DNA of 64,000 bases from Sophora flavescens (lineage: Eukaryota; Streptophyta; Magnoliopsida; Fabales; Fabaceae), in NCBI GenBank assembly GCA_030762895.1, contig JAUPTC010000019.1:496001-560000 (forward strand), written 5' to 3'. The translations under genes were made by a program, and so were the position numbers. This document shows positions 23,305 to 34,717 of this stretch, piece by piece. The notes beneath the pieces were generated by a model that had not been told where the DNA came from, searched no databases, and was given only the letters and a program-made list of their open reading frames with translations. Position 1 is the stretch's first letter. The number at the start of each line of letters is the position of its first letter.

Positions 23305-24560
23305 CCCTACAAGAAAGCAGCGAATTACCGACGGCCAGATACCGACGGCAAGTCTTCCGTGGGAAATTCTGTCATTTTCCGACGGAAAAAGCCGTCGGAA
23401 AGTGGGATTTTGAAAAGTCACAAACATTTTCGACGGAATGGCCGTCAGAACATTTACCGACGGGCATACGGTCGGTATGTCCGTCGGTGACCTTGGCGTG
23501 AAAAAAAGGCAGGAACAATTACCAACGGAAATTTCCATCGGTAAAATATCTTGTATTTACCGATGGAATTTATGTCGGAAATTTGAATTCGTCAATAGTT
23601 ACCGACGGCCTAGTCTGTCGGTAACTTTCTAATATGTGTCGAAAACGGTTCCCTCCCCCCTCACTTCTGCAAACCCTTTTTTTCTCATCTCTCCCTGCTC
23701 TCCTCCCTCTCCTCACCGGTGACCAGAGTCGCGGTGCCACCTCCCACTCCTCTCCGGCCACCCGAAACCCACACCCACACCCACCACCTAGACCTTTCCC
23801 CTTTCTCTTCTTCTTCTTTTCTCCTTCTCTCCCTCTCTTCCCTTTCTCTTTTCCCTCTTTCTTCTCCACCCTAGACCACAACCGTGCACCACCACTGCCG
23901 CCACCTTCTCGGCCACACACCACCACGGTGAGGTAAGCAGTCACATTCTCCTCTAACTCTCTTCTCCCCACCACCGGGAAAACCCTCCACCCTCTCCGTG
24001 TCTCTATCGCCGCCAGGCACCCACCACCAGTGCCCCCACCACCACCTGCTCTCTTCCCTCCCTGTCTCTGTTCCTCCTATAGTGCGAGAACGACCCTCAT
24101 CTTCACTATTCTGCCTCCACCAGACCGACTTGGACCACCCCGCGCCTTCTAAAACTCCACTCCCTCGTCGGTTCTGCCACCTGCACCACCCATGTGAGCC
24201 ACCTCCAACCCTCTTCCTCTCTACCTCTCCTCATTGATTTTTATTTTTTATGCTTTGTTTTAAAAAAAATTTTGGTTTATGTTGTAGGGTCTGTTTGATT
24301 TGTGAAAACATTTCATATTTTCCTTTTCAATTTTCATTTCTGGAAACTCATTTTTTTTCTTATTTCTATTTTTAATGAAAATATGTTTGGTTAATATATC
24401 CAAAAGTTTGCTATTTCTATTTTCAAACAGACTGTTAGGTTTGGTGATGTTGTAGGGTGGGTAGTTGTTTGGACCAGGTTTGGTAATTTTCATTTGTAAG
24501 GTGCAGTGGTCGAATTGGGGATGGAGTTAGTGTTCAACTTTGTAGCTTGATATGGCTTTA
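23305..24560 (+). mobile_element. CACTA element left end (copy III), truncated, altered terminus
   Basis: CCCTACAAGAAA at 23305 stands where CACTACAAGAAA is expected, followed by ACCGACGG subterminal repeats to about 23630 and a pyrimidine-rich leader (23640-24235) coding for nothing recognisable. It has the same orientation and layout as copy II but is a distinct sequence. No right terminus is found. The right limit, against element A, is set only by where gag begins. Confidence 0.7.
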
Positions 24561-24627
24561 GGTTGAAAATATACCTCTTGGTCTTTTTCCAGTTCTTGGT
24601 GGTAATTATCACTTGTGTAATTATCAT

Positions 24628-24742
24628 GGCAATTCTACCGGATACCAAACCACTGAAGGATTATGCAGCCCCAAATGCTAGGGGTTTACGAACTGGGATT
24701 GCTAGGCCGGAAATTGAGGCGGAGAACTACACTATACCGCCT
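24628..24742 (+). pseudogene. Element A gag, first piece
   Basis: It begins MAILPDTKPLKDYAAP and runs to the element C insertion at 24743. Athila Gags have this basic, proline-containing N-terminus ahead of the capsid. The frame continues at 30372 after C once the target duplication CGCCT is counted once. Confidence 0.8.
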
Positions 24743-26110
24743 TGTTGGACGAATCTAGGTAAGTATACCTAGTCGTAGAAGTATTACGGTGGTGAGACCA
24801 ATATCGTTCCCACGAGGATCAATTGCCAATTACCAATTCACAAATCAAGCAACTATCTAGACTAAAATATGAACCAAGAGAAATCAAAACAGAAAAATAA
24901 AACAATAAAAGCAGTAAAATGTTTTTGCTCTTTTTGGGGAATTTTAACAAACACTTTGAGTGCAGAAAGAGGTGTTGGGATTAAATTTCACCAAACCTTA
25001 GCCTCATGCAATACCAAGACTAGATACCTCCCATTCATGCTTCAAATATTAAAATCAACCCACAAAATTACTCAAGCCCTGATTCCTCAGATGACAAGAG
25101 TCTAAATCCACTAATAGACCCTGATTCCTTAGGTGGCCTAGATTAATGAATTTGCATTAGGATTAAGGATTACACGATTACTAATAAACCAAACTCCATT
25201 CCTAGATGCAAGGTTTACTAGGTGATTAATTCCAGATCAAGAATCAATAAGAACATCCCCATTGAAAATCAATTCTCAAAATCAGTTTATGGGTAGCTAA
25301 ACCACAAAAAGCATTAAGCGTAGGAATTATACACTAATACGAAGGCATGAACACGGATTAATCAATCATGGAAAATACATAATATTCAGTTTGGTTACAT
25401 CTAATCCCAACAACAGGGATTTAGCTACTCATAGAGAAAGCCAAAACTAAAACAATAGGGACAAAGGAAAGAAGAAGGGAAAGAAGAAACTCCATTGGAA
25501 GCTTTTCCCAATCGTCGGACTCCTTTGATTCTAGGGTTCCAGTCCTTCCTCAGTCGCAGCCTCCAAGGTCATGATAAAAGTCCCTGTTTTTCTGTGTGTT
25601 TCTGGTCTCCACTAGGGTTCCCAGCCTTCCATTTTCTGTCTGCTACGCTCTTATTTATAGATCATCTGCATGTCACAGCCGTGATGGCCATCACGGCCAG
25701 GCTGTGACGCGTTCTGGAATGGGCGCGCTTTCAAATTTGGAGCATCATGGCCGTGATGCTCATCATGGCTAGGCCGTGATCAGTTCTGCCTAGCCTGTCA
25801 CGGCCGTGATGGTCATCACGGCTAGGCCGTGACAGATTCTGACTTTTGCCTTCAATCTTCTCAGTTTTCTTGATCATGGCCGTGATGGGTTCTGTTTGGC
25901 TCATTTTCTTCATTTTCAAGCTCTATCTTCATCCAAGCTCCATCATGGCTAATTCTGAGCATTTTTTTATTAATTCCTGCAAAACAACACCACAAGACCG
26001 CCTTACCCGTTCCAAAGTAAAAACTATCCAAAATCAAACTAATCATGCCTAAACTATATGAAAATGCATGCAAAAATGTACATGAAATATGATGTAAAAT
26101 CACACTATCA
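24743..26110 (-). repeat. 3' LTR of element C
   Basis: 1368 bases, pairs with 28978-30371. The 26-base length difference is one 23-base palindrome unit plus 3 bases. TG...CA ends on the minus strand. Confidence 0.93.
25651..25660 (-). promoter_or_regulatory. TATA box, element C 3' LTR
   Basis: CTATAAATAA on the minus strand, just downstream of the palindrome array. It should mark the U3/R promoter. Confidence 0.6.
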
Positions 26111-26130
26111 AATCACCCCAAGCTTAATAT

Positions 26131-26150
26131 TTTGCTTGTCCTCAAGCAAA
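26131..26150 (-). other. Pre-PPT stem-loop, element C
   Basis: TTTGCTTG-AGGA-CAAGCAAA on the minus strand, 8 base pairs, outer pair T-A. The polypurine tract AAGCTTGGGGTGATT follows (26125-26111). Confidence 0.85.
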
Positions 26151-27480
26151 CACCAAGGCCAGAAGATATAAATAATCAAAGCATGGATAGTGAACCAAGA
26201 ACCCGCGTAACTAATCCAAGTAATAGGCATTTCAAATAATTCAGCGAGAGACAATCAATTCAAGTCCAATTAGAAGCTTAGGTTTCTTAGACTCCTATTC
26301 TCACTGATTCGGGCACTCTTTCTCACCTGAAAATCACCCCAAGCTTAATATTTTGCTTGGCATTCTTTCTCACCTCATTCAAGTGTTTAGGGATATATGA
26401 TAATTCGCTCCATTTTCCTCAAGGAATGAATTCTACCATAGGCTTGACTATCAACCAAATCTCTACTTTATTAATGAGAACAATTAAGAATCAAGAGGTC
26501 TTTTACTTTGGGTGTAACGGGGCCATGGGATTAATCGTTAGGTGGGGAAATCAAGAAAAGGACATTTCAAAAGGCTACACAAACTATTCAAGCATTGCAA
26601 AGCATGACCTTCTAAAATACCCTTTTTTGGGTTTTGATTCATTTCTCCACCTTTCTTCCTTTCTTTTTGTTTTATTTCTCATTTCTTTTTGTCATCCCCT
26701 TCTCTATTTATATTTCTTTTTCTTTTATTTGGAGAATGGGAGATTTTTCAGCTCAAGAGAAACATTTTTCTGATTTTCTCATCCCATACTTTTTCAACCA
26801 CCTTTTTACCCTTTTGTGTAATACTTTAGAAGGTCCCTTATCAAGCATCATTCATCAAAGCATTTCAAGGTACCAAGAAAAGTATTTTATTCTTTCAGGC
26901 TCAAAGTTGGGTAACTAAGGGGTAGCATTTAGTCAATCAAAGCTCAGAAGGCCGGAAAAATACCTAGTGCCTCAATCATTTTCAAAAATGTTTTCAAAAA
27001 TTTTTAAGCTTCAAAACGGTTTCAAGTCAAGTTCTAGAGAAATACAATCCAAGAGGAATAACGCTCTATCACAAAGAATGGGGTAGATTTAGTGAGTACC
27101 CCTTTTGGTTCAAAATCTCACATTTTAGTAGTTCAAAAATCAATGAGAAATACAAATCTACGGAACCACATGCTAATTATCAACTATCAATGATCATCTC
27201 AAAAAATTTTATTTGTAGCCTTATCACAAGAATAAAAAAAATTGGGTTCAAGAATTCACTATCTCAATTCAATTGGCACTCAGTTCTCACAATTGGATGC
27301 ATGATCTAAACAAGGGCAATCTAATTGTGTGATCATACAAAACTATTCCTAAATGAATGCAACATGCGAAATGCAAATGCAAAATACCCCCAAGCTTAAG
27401 AACTTACATTGTCCCCAATGTAAACAATCAAGTTGGAGAAAGGAGAAAAGATAATTAAAATAAAAAAATAAAAAAAAATT
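26151..27480 (-). other. 3' noncoding region of element C, with a duplicated PPT segment
   Basis: No coding sequence. A sense purine-rich tract lies at about 26620-26770. A second copy of the LTR-proximal segment TCACCCCAAGCTTAATATTT (26336-26355) sits inside it, flanked by repeats of CTCTTTCTCACCT / TTCTTTCTCACCT (see findings). Confidence 0.75.
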
Positions 27481-27539
27481 AAATTTTGGAACAACTCACC
27501 GAGGCGGTAGCGGGTGCTGGCTCACATTCCAGTCAGAAA

Positions 27540-27780
27540 CTTGTTGGGAAATGCATTACGGCCGTGAGCCTCATCACGGGCAGGCCGTGACCAATTCTGA
27601 TCCATGGGTGTTGGCCTGTCACGGCCGTGACCTCCATCACGGCTAGGCCGTGATGCTCTCTGGGTCCTTCCATCACGCCCGTGATCTGTATCATGGCTGG
27701 GCCGTGATCCTTTCTGGTCTTCATGGTTGGTTCATCACGTCCGTGACCAGTGTCACCGCCTGAGCGTGATGGCTGCTGAC
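27540..27780 (-). repeat. Internal palindrome array, element C
   Basis: At least eight TCACGGCC / GGCCGTGA or near copies (for example CATCACGGGCAGGCCGTGAC, CACGGCTAGGCCGTGA) after the stem-loop. Element A has an equivalent array. Confidence 0.85.
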
Positions 27781-27930
27781 TTTGCTTTTTCTTGTCTTCT
27801 TGCTCTTCCTTCCTTCTTTCCCTGAAATCACTTGGCAAATCTCAATTTATTATTTTTCCTCTTGATCTTCTCAAATTATTCAAGAGTTAAATTCAAAAAA
27901 AAACTAACTAAAGAGAAGGGTTAAGAAAAC

Positions 27931-27946
27931 CTGGGTTGCCTCCCAG
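27931..27946 (-). other. Post-ORF stem-loop, element C
   Basis: CTGGG-AGGCAA-CCCAG on the minus strand. It is homologous to the hairpins of A, B and D but with the outer T-A pair changed to C-G, which keeps the stem. Confidence 0.8.
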
Positions 27947-28084
27947 TAAGCGCTTCTTTAACGTCACTAGCTTGACTGCTTAGGATCCTCCTCCCGGATC
28001 CCATGGTCCGTGGAGTGGTGATTGTAGCAGCAATATGACTCTGTCCCCAGCTCCACCTAGCCAGTGTGTGAAAACTCCATCGAC

Positions 28085-28864
28085 CTATTTAACTACAATT
28101 ACGAACTCACTTTCTCCCAGGTCGAATGGTATTTTCACAAGGAGAATTAACAAACAAGTGGAAGGGGCTAACTTTCCAGTGTCCACACATGCATGTAAGC
28201 CAACATATTTACCTAATGCAGCAATTTCAGGTTGGTTGGCAAGCATGGTGAAATCCACTACCACTTCATCTGCACTTTGATCCATCCCCCCAACCATATT
28301 CTGCTCAAACAATGCTTCATGTGGGTATTGTACTAGCTGTTTGCAAATCTCCCCCACTTCCATTTTCAAGCTTTGCGTCAGAGCATCGATACAATCATAA
28401 TTGGCTCTTGTCTTGGCCTCAGAGATGGATAGTTCTTGGGAATATTGTTCTTGAGCAATTTTCGGAGTTGTTTGCTCATTCCATTCCCATTCCTCAATTT
28501 CCCAAGGACTTGTGGAAGGTAATTCCTCTTCTTGTGACTCGTCTACCACCACCACTTCATCTTCATTTTGATCCATCCCCAGAGCCATATTTTTCTCAAA
28601 TTTTGCTTCATGTGGCTCTATGGGAATCAAACATGGTGGTGGAGGTGGTAAATTCAAGCAAAAGGTTTCCCAATCCTTCTTGGAGCATCTGTATACAATC
28701 CTCCCCGTCACACTATCAACTTGTGCTAAGATATCAAAATCTCCCAAATCTGGGTGATCCTCCCAACACCAGTCGTCCTCCAAAGTGTGACTTGAGGCTT
28801 CCTCATCAGGTGGATAATAATGGTTGTCCATGAATTGCATCCACTTTGCACAAACAAAACTCAA
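28085..28864 (-). CDS. Element C accessory ORF, 259 codons, unknown function
   Basis: This is the only long open frame in C, placed where gag-pol would be, about 110 bases from the primer-binding site. I recognise no Gag, protease, RT or integrase motif. It is very acidic, with a Cys/Trp-containing N-terminus (DDWCWEDHPDLGDFD), a proline run (residues 73-77) and an internal repeat: PHEAKFEKNMALGMDQNEDE (from residue 84) and PHEALFEQNMVGGMDQSADE (from 181). The last part (residues 205-259, with NQPEIAALGKYVGLHACVD) is shared with the ORF of element D. After its TAG stop the same frame continues for about 35 codons with similarity to the D tail, so the stop may be a mutation. No signal peptide or membrane helix is seen. 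It may be a captured host or element protein. Confidence 0.6.
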   Translation of the reverse strand: MSFVCAKWMQFMDNHYYPPDEEASSHTLEDDWCWEDHPDLGDFDILAQVDSVTGRIVYRCSKKDWETFCLNLPPPPPCLIPIEPHEAKFEKNMALGMDQNEDEVVVVDESQEEELPSTSPWEIEEWEWNEQTTPKIAQEQYSQELSISEAKTRANYDCIDALTQSLKMEVGEICKQLVQYPHEALFEQNMVGGMDQSADEVVVDFTMLANQPEIAALGKYVGLHACVDTGKLAPSTCLLILLVKIPFDLGESEFVIVVK

Positions 28865-28953
28865 AACAAAAAGATCAAATATATATAGAAAAAAAAAATA
28901 AAAATGTCTAAATTAGTTGCCTTCTTTGTTACTAATGATATTGGCTAAACCAA

Positions 28954-28971
28954 TCCCCGGCAACGGTGCCA
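28954..28971 (-). other. Primer-binding site, element C
   Basis: TGGCACCGTTGCCGGGGA on the minus strand, six bases after the 5' LTR. It differs by one base from the Athila site in B and D, which as I recall is complementary to the 3' end of tRNA-Asp. Confidence 0.8.
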
Positions 28972-28977
28972 AAAACT

Positions 28978-30371
28978 TGTTGAACGAATCTAGGCAAGTA
29001 TACCTAGTTGTACAAGTAATACGGTGGTGAGACCGATATCGTTCCCACGAGGATCAGTTGCCAATTACCAATTCACAAATCAAGAAACTATCTAGATCAC
29101 TAAAATATGAATCAAGAGAAATCAAAACACAAAAATAAAACAATAAAAGCAGTAAAATGTTTTTGGTCTTTTTGGGGAATTTTAACAAACACTTGGAGTG
29201 CAGAAAGAGGTGTTGGGATTAAATTTCACCAAAACCTAGCCTCATGCAATACCAAGACTAGATACCTCCCATTCATGCTTCAAATGTTAAAATCAACCCA
29301 CGAAATTACTCAAGCCCTGATTCCTCAGATGACAAGAGCCTAAATTCACTAATAGACCCTAATTCCTTAGGTGGCCTAGATTAATGAATTTGCATTAGGA
29401 TTAAGGATTACGCGATTACTAATAAACCAAACTCCATTCCTAGATGCAAGGTTTACTAGGTGATTAATTCCAGATCAAGAATCAATAAGAACGTCCCCAT
29501 TGTAAGTCAATTCTCAAAATCAGTTTATGGGTAGCTAAACCACAAAAAGCATTAAGCGTAGGAATTAAACACTAATACGAAGGCATGAACACAGATTAAT
29601 CAATCATGGCAAATACATAATATTCAGTTTGGTTACATCTAATCCCAGCAACAGGGATTTAACTACTCATAGAGAAAGCCCAAACTAAAACAGTAGGGAC
29701 AAAGGAAAGAAGAAGGGAAAGAAGAAACTCCATTGGAAGCTTTTCCCAACCGTCGGCCTCCTTTGATTATAGGGTTGCCGTCCTTCCTCAGCCGCAGCAT
29801 CCAAGGTCATGATAAAAGTCCCTGTTTTTCTGTGTGTTTCTGGTCTCCACTAGGGTTCCCAGCCTTCCATTTTCTGTCTGTTGCACTCTTATTTATAGAT
29901 CATCTGCATGTCACGGCCGTAAAGGCCATCATGGCCAGGCTGTGACGTGTTCTGGAATGGGCGCGCTTTCAAATTTGGAGCATCACGGCCGTGATGCTCA
30001 TCACGGCTAGGCCGTGATCAGTTCTGCCTGGCCTGTCACAGCCATGATGGTCATCACGGCTAGACCGTGATAGCTTCTGACTTTTGCCTTCAATCTTCTC
30101 AGTTTTCTTGATCATGGCCGTGATGGTCATCACGGCTAGGCCGTGATGGGCTCTGTTTGGCTCATTTTCTTCCTTTTCAAGCTCTATCTTCATCCAAGCT
30201 CCATCATGGCTAATTCTGAGCATTTTTTCATTAATTCCTGCAAAACAACACCACAAGACCGCCTTACCCGTTCCAATGTAAAAACTATCCAAAATCAAAC
30301 TAATCATGCCTAAACTATATGAAAATTCATGCAAAAATGTACATGAAATATGATGCAAAATCACACTATCA
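28978..30371 (-). repeat. 5' LTR of element C
   Basis: 1394 bases, starts TGATAGTGTGATTTTGCATC on the minus strand and is followed by the primer-binding site. It holds a run of TCACGGCC / GGCCGTGA palindromes upstream of its TATA box. Confidence 0.93.
29889..29898 (-). promoter_or_regulatory. TATA box, element C 5' LTR
   Basis: CTATAAATAA on the minus strand, same position in the LTR as 25651-25660; likely promoter of the element transcript. Confidence 0.65.
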
Positions 30372-30642
30372 CGCCTCTGTTAAATGGCATGATTAGGCAA
30401 CACCAATTTGGAGGATTACCCTCGGAGGACCCGACTGATCATGTGTAGGCATTCTTGGAGTTCACCGATGCAATAAGAATTCAAGGTATCCCAATTAATG
30501 CTATTAGCTTGAGGTTATTCCCCTACTCTCTGACTGGAAAGGCAAAAGCTTAGTTGAAGCAAGTGCCCACTAATACTTTGTCAACTTGGGACCAACCGGA
30601 GCAGGAATTCTTGGAGAAATTCTTCCCTCCATCCAAGACTGT
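30372..30642 (+). pseudogene. Element A gag, second piece (capsid)
   Basis: The capsid sequence includes NGMIRQHQFGGLPSEDP and LRLFPYSLTGKAKA, ending at EKFFPPSKT where solo LTR S is inserted. Two in-frame stops are present (TAG after DHV, and TAG in place of the Trp expected after GKAKA). It lies between elements C and S. Confidence 0.85.
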
Positions 30643-31988
30643 TGATGAGTGTGATTTCACCTTATATTTCATTGACATTTTGCATGCATTTTCATATAGT
30701 TTAGGCATTTTTTAATTTTATTTTGGTTAATTTTTACCTTGGAACGGGTAAAGTGGTTTTGTGGTGTTGTTGTGCAGGAATTAAGGATTAAAATGCTCAA
30801 TATTAACCATGATGGAGCTTGCATGAAGATGGGGCTTGAAAAGTGAAGAAAAATGAGCCAAACAGAGCCCATCACAGCCTGACCGTGATAGGCATCACGA
30901 CCATGATCGAGCAGGGATGAAAAAGAAAGAAGAACAAAAATGTCAGAAGCTGTCAGGGCCAGGCCGTGATGACCATCAGGTCATCACGGCCGTGACAGAC
31001 CAACCAGTGAATAATTTCCAAGGCAGAATCTGTCACGACCTGGCCATGTGGCCATCACGGCCGTGACGCGCAATATTTGGATCTGAACAAACTGAATTTA
31101 TCTGAATTTGTGTTTGATTGGGATTCAAACTTCCCTAATCTATAAATATGGCAACTAGGCAGAGACTCGGACGGAGGGGCTGCTACACTTAGGCAATACT
31201 TTAGGATCTCTCGTGTTCTTGTTCTCCTCTTCTCTTATTTTCTTTTATGTTGTTGTTAACCAAGCTTGTCATCACCATGGAAATGCTTGAGTAGTAGCTT
31301 TAGGTCTAGGGATTGGGGCTATGCCCAAGGTTTGTTTATGGCAATGAATTGATGTTATATCTTTTGTTAATTGTGATTTTGCTTTAGATCTAATTTCTAG
31401 TGTTTTAATTACTCGTAAATTCGGCGGCCGCTTATTTGCGTGACGTAGATACCTTAAGGACGAACCAAGCGGTGAACTTAGGTATCGGATCTATAGAATC
31501 AGACTTAGGACTTAAATCACGAGAGTTAGAAGCGGTCCTTCGAGGATTAACGAATTGTCATGAAACGTAAAGGGTTCAATCTAAATTCGAGTACCACGAG
31601 AGTAGGGGTTGATTTAATTGGGCACGGTTTTTGTAACCCGAGAGGGAGCACTAACAATTTGAGGATAAATTTGCCTTCAAAGCAATTTATGCTAATTAAC
31701 AAGGAGTAGTCAATTTAGTAACATAAACAATCTTGTTGGTAACCCAAACTCCTAGGAATCCCTTTAGATCTGAAAAACCACAAATTGATTTACTTTTTGT
31801 TTTACTTGATTACATTCCTTATCTGATTTTCTAAGTTATCTCTTATTTCAAAAATCAAAATCCTTTTTATAGAGTCCAGTTTAATCGATTTGATAATGTT
31901 GTGATTTGAGATCACGGTCTCTGTAGGGTCGATATCTTTTTATTACTTGGCGACGAATCCGGTACACTTGCCGGAAAGCACGACATCA
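30643..31988 (+). mobile_element. Solo LTR S inside element A gag
   Basis: It starts TGATGAGTGTGATTTCACC and ends GACATCA, with no primer-binding site or internal sequence, and interrupts gag of A, which resumes on the far side. Flanks ACTGT (30638-30642) and ACTGC (31989-31993) fit a 5-base target duplication with one change. It belongs to the same LTR family as A and C, and carries TCACGGCC palindromes. Confidence 0.85.
31141..31150 (+). promoter_or_regulatory. TATA box, solo LTR S
   Basis: TATAAATATG right after the palindrome array, at the place seen in the other LTRs. Confidence 0.6.
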
Positions 31989-32991
31989 ACTGCTTACCTA
32001 CAACTAAGATCACCGACTTCTTCCAAAAGGATGGAGAATGCCTATCAGAAGCTTGGGATCATTACAAAGGATTGCTAGAGTCTTACCCACATCATGGGCT
32101 CGGGAGGTGGTTGTTAGTGCATACCTTCTACAACGGATTGGATTACTCTTCGAAGGTCTCACTTGACTCCGCAGCTGGTGGAGCCTTAATGAACAGACCT
32201 CTGACCGAAGCGTTCAATGTCATTGAAAATGTAGCCACCAACTACCACCAATGGGGTTCGGAAAGAGGTAATAACCCGAAAAAGCTTTCGGGGGGTTAGT
32301 TTGAAATGAATAGCACTGATCTAATTATGTCTAAATTTGACTCATTGAATAAACGCTTTGATAAACTTGAAAAGACTAATGTGAGTTCAATAGGTGCTAC
32401 TGGTGTTGTTTGTGAGATTTGTGGAATGCAGGGACATGACTTAATGGAGTGCCCACATGGTGTTGCTTCTGGATCCAGTGCTTCGGGGGAACAAGTGAAC
32501 TCTTGTCACAACTTCTACGACACGAACCCGAAGTTACCAAACTATGCTCCTCCAAATCCTTACAACCAAGTGAGGAAGAATAATCCTTATCTCTTTTGGA
32601 AAATTTTGTTGAAACTCAAATAAAGCAAAATGAAGAGTTTAGGCAACAAGGTAGGGCAGTCAATGAGGCAATAAAAGAGTTAGCATCTAAGGTAGATAAC
32701 TTAGCCATCCATAATAAAATGTTAGAAACTCATATTGCCCAACAAGCTAGTACATATTCTAGAACTAAGGGTACATTTCCAGGACAACCCGAAGTTACTC
32801 CCAATGAGCACTGTAATGCTATATACTTGAGGGATGATAAGCTTGGGGTAGTGGAAAAGGATGTGGGATGTGAGGAGGACATGAGTGAACATGAAGATAT
32901 AGGCAAAGTATGTCCCTCCACCACCTTACCAACCCCCAATACCTTTCCCACAAAGGTAGGTCAAGAAACAGCAAGTAGAAATAGAAACTAA
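31989..32991 (+). pseudogene. Element A gag, third piece (capsid C-terminus, zinc knuckle, linker)
   Basis: It resumes as ITDFFQKDGECLSEAWDHYK, continues in 32072-32299, then has a stop, a block with a CX2CX4HX4C knuckle (CEICGMQGHDLMEC, near 32411-32455) and the conserved NSCHNFYDTNP. A frameshift near 32600 leads to a lysine/glutamate-rich linker block (32596-32991). In Athila elements this linker joins Gag to protease. Confidence 0.85.
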
Positions 32992-33009
32992 GAGCTTAAT
33001 TGAGGAGCA

Positions 33010-33147
33010 TGATGCCATGATAAAAACTAATATGCCTCCTAAACTAAAAGATCCAGGAAGCTTCTCTATTGCTTGCTCAATTGGAGATCTAAAAATAGAC
33101 CAAGCCCTATGTGACTTAGGGGATAGTGCGAGTTTGATGCCGCTTAC
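33010..33147 (+). pseudogene. Element A protease, first half
   Basis: MPPKLKDPGSFSIACSIGD, then CDLGDSASLMPL, the Athila-type aspartic protease active-site region (usually CDLGASxNLMP). It is cut by element B directly after this motif. Confidence 0.85.
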
Positions 33148-34679
33148 TGTTGTGACTCCGGCAAGTGTACCGGGTCGTCGCAAGTAATAAAACACGGTAA
33201 GAGTCTACCGAGGTCGAACACAAGGACTGGGCTACCAATTCGACTAATTTCGCGAGAAATTCGATAAGTTGGTTAAGTAGAGAAAGTGGTTGGAGAGAAA
33301 CTAGGATCACAATTCAGATTAACAAATCAAATCAAATCAATTAAAATATGGTGATGAAATCTGGAATTAAAAGCATCTAAGGTTTCGAATCCACCTACCC
33401 AATCATGCAAAGTACCCAAGTGATAATGATCTCCTCCCTAGGTTCAATTTTAATGTCAACGGGACCCCTAAATTCTCCTATATCCAATGCCGTGCTCAAT
33501 AGGACATATTCGATGATTTGAGTTAATTACTTACTAGGTCTCTTAACCCTAATCTCGAATTCTATTAATTCTTGTTCCCTAAGAGTTGCATCGATCTCCT
33601 ATTCACTCTCGTGCAACACTCGATCGATGTTCCCAATTCAAGTTCTAAAACGCGAATCGCCTCTCGGCCTCAAACACGTTTAACTAGTGAATCACGCAAA
33701 ACATATGATCAACACAATGAAAGCAGAATTGGAAAACAATAATTGAATTAAAGGAGAAGGAGATATACAATCACATGAGCACTATGCCGCCATGGGTGGC
33801 TTCATCGATCCCTTAGACAAGGGGATTAGCTCCTCATGTCCGTAACAACGACGCACGTACAATCGGAATTCATCATAAGCCTAAGAATAAGAAAAGAGAA
33901 GAGAAGGGGAGACGCAGCTCCAGAATAAGGGTTACAAAGATCTCTCAAAATTCTGATGCCAAAATCATCTTTTTCTGTTCTGATCTGCTCTATTTATAAG
34001 GAGGCCACGCGTCACGGCCGTGATGGCCATCACGGCCAGGCCGTGACGGCTTCTGTTTCTGGCGCACTTCTGGAATTTAAACCCTCGCGACGCGAAGGAT
34101 GTCTCGCGATGCGAGTCTTCTTGTCACGGCCCGTGATGTGAATCATGGCCACGCCGTGACGGCTTCTGTTTCTGGCGCTGCTGTGGGATTCAAACCCTCG
34201 CGACGCGAAGGATGTCTCGCGACGCGAGCCTTCTTTTCACGGCCCGTGATGTGAATCACGGCCCGTGATGTGAATCACGGCTAGGCCGTGATGGTCTCTG
34301 ACTTGTGTGGATTCTGGGTCACGGCCGTGATACACATCACGGCTAGGCCGTGATGGTCTCTGACTTCCAAATCTTCATTATTCGCGAGGCGAGAATCCTG
34401 TTCGCGGGGCGAGACCTCCAAAAGTGCTTTTTCCCATTGCTTCTTGACTTCCTTGATTCTCTGAGCTTTATTTATTTAACCTGAAACAACAAAAGCAACC
34501 ACAAGCGTAATTATATCCAAAATAACCTAAAAACTACACAAAATACACCAAACGAGTCAAAGACTAACTTTGGAACGAAACAAGGCGAATTTGGGCGAAA
34601 ACGAGAGTGAACTCGAATAAATTGACACATAAACCCCAGTTCATCTAGTCATAAAACTAGATAAGCCAGAGGCTTATCA
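33148..34679 (-). repeat. 3' LTR of element B
   Basis: 1532 bases. It has an extra 19-base unit (CACGGCCCGTGATGTGAAT) near 34237-34275 relative to the other LTR. It contains both TCACGGCCGTGA-type and CTCGCG/CGCGAG-type palindromes. Confidence 0.95.
33991..34000 (-). promoter_or_regulatory. TATA box, element B 3' LTR
   Basis: CTTATAAATA on the minus strand, after the palindrome array. Confidence 0.6.
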
Positions 34680-34697
34680 AACACCCCAAACTTAAAC

Positions 34698-34717
34698 CTT
34701 GCTTGTCCTCAAGCAAG
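34698..34717 (-). other. Pre-PPT stem-loop, element B
   Basis: CTTGCTTG-AGGA-CAAGCAAG on the minus strand, 8 base pairs, outer pair C-G. The polypurine tract AAGTTTGGGGTGTT follows (34693-34680). Confidence 0.86.

Larger units (their letters stand above)
24743..30371 (-). mobile_element. Element C: complete non-autonomous Athila-like retrotransposon
   Basis: LTRs at 24743-26110 and 28978-30371; perfect target duplication CGCCT (24738-24742 and 30372-30376). On the minus strand: primer-binding site, one long ORF (259 codons, not gag or pol), stem-loop, palindrome array, noncoding 3' region, hairpin, polypurine tract, LTR. It is inserted into element A gag. About 19 differences in the first 400 bases of the LTRs (counted by eye) make it older than B and D. 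Confidence 0.93.

Noticed and set aside
22025..24240. Several proline/serine-rich open frames on both strands
   Set aside because: They arise from the pyrimidine-rich leader of CACTA copies II and III; no domain, no conservation between the copies.
24563..24627. Upstream extension of the A gag frame with a hydrophobic stretch that could pass for a signal peptide
   Set aside because: The gag-like sequence starts at the Met at 24628; the upstream part has no counterpart in Athila Gags.
28312..28833. 173-codon open frame on the plus strand
   Set aside because: Lies opposite the 259-codon ORF of element C, which has a counterpart in D; this strand shows no shared protein.
33956..34141. Plus-strand frames of about 61 codons in both LTRs of B
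   Set aside because: Same frame in each LTR copy, made of the palindrome array; no sign of coding and antisense to the element.
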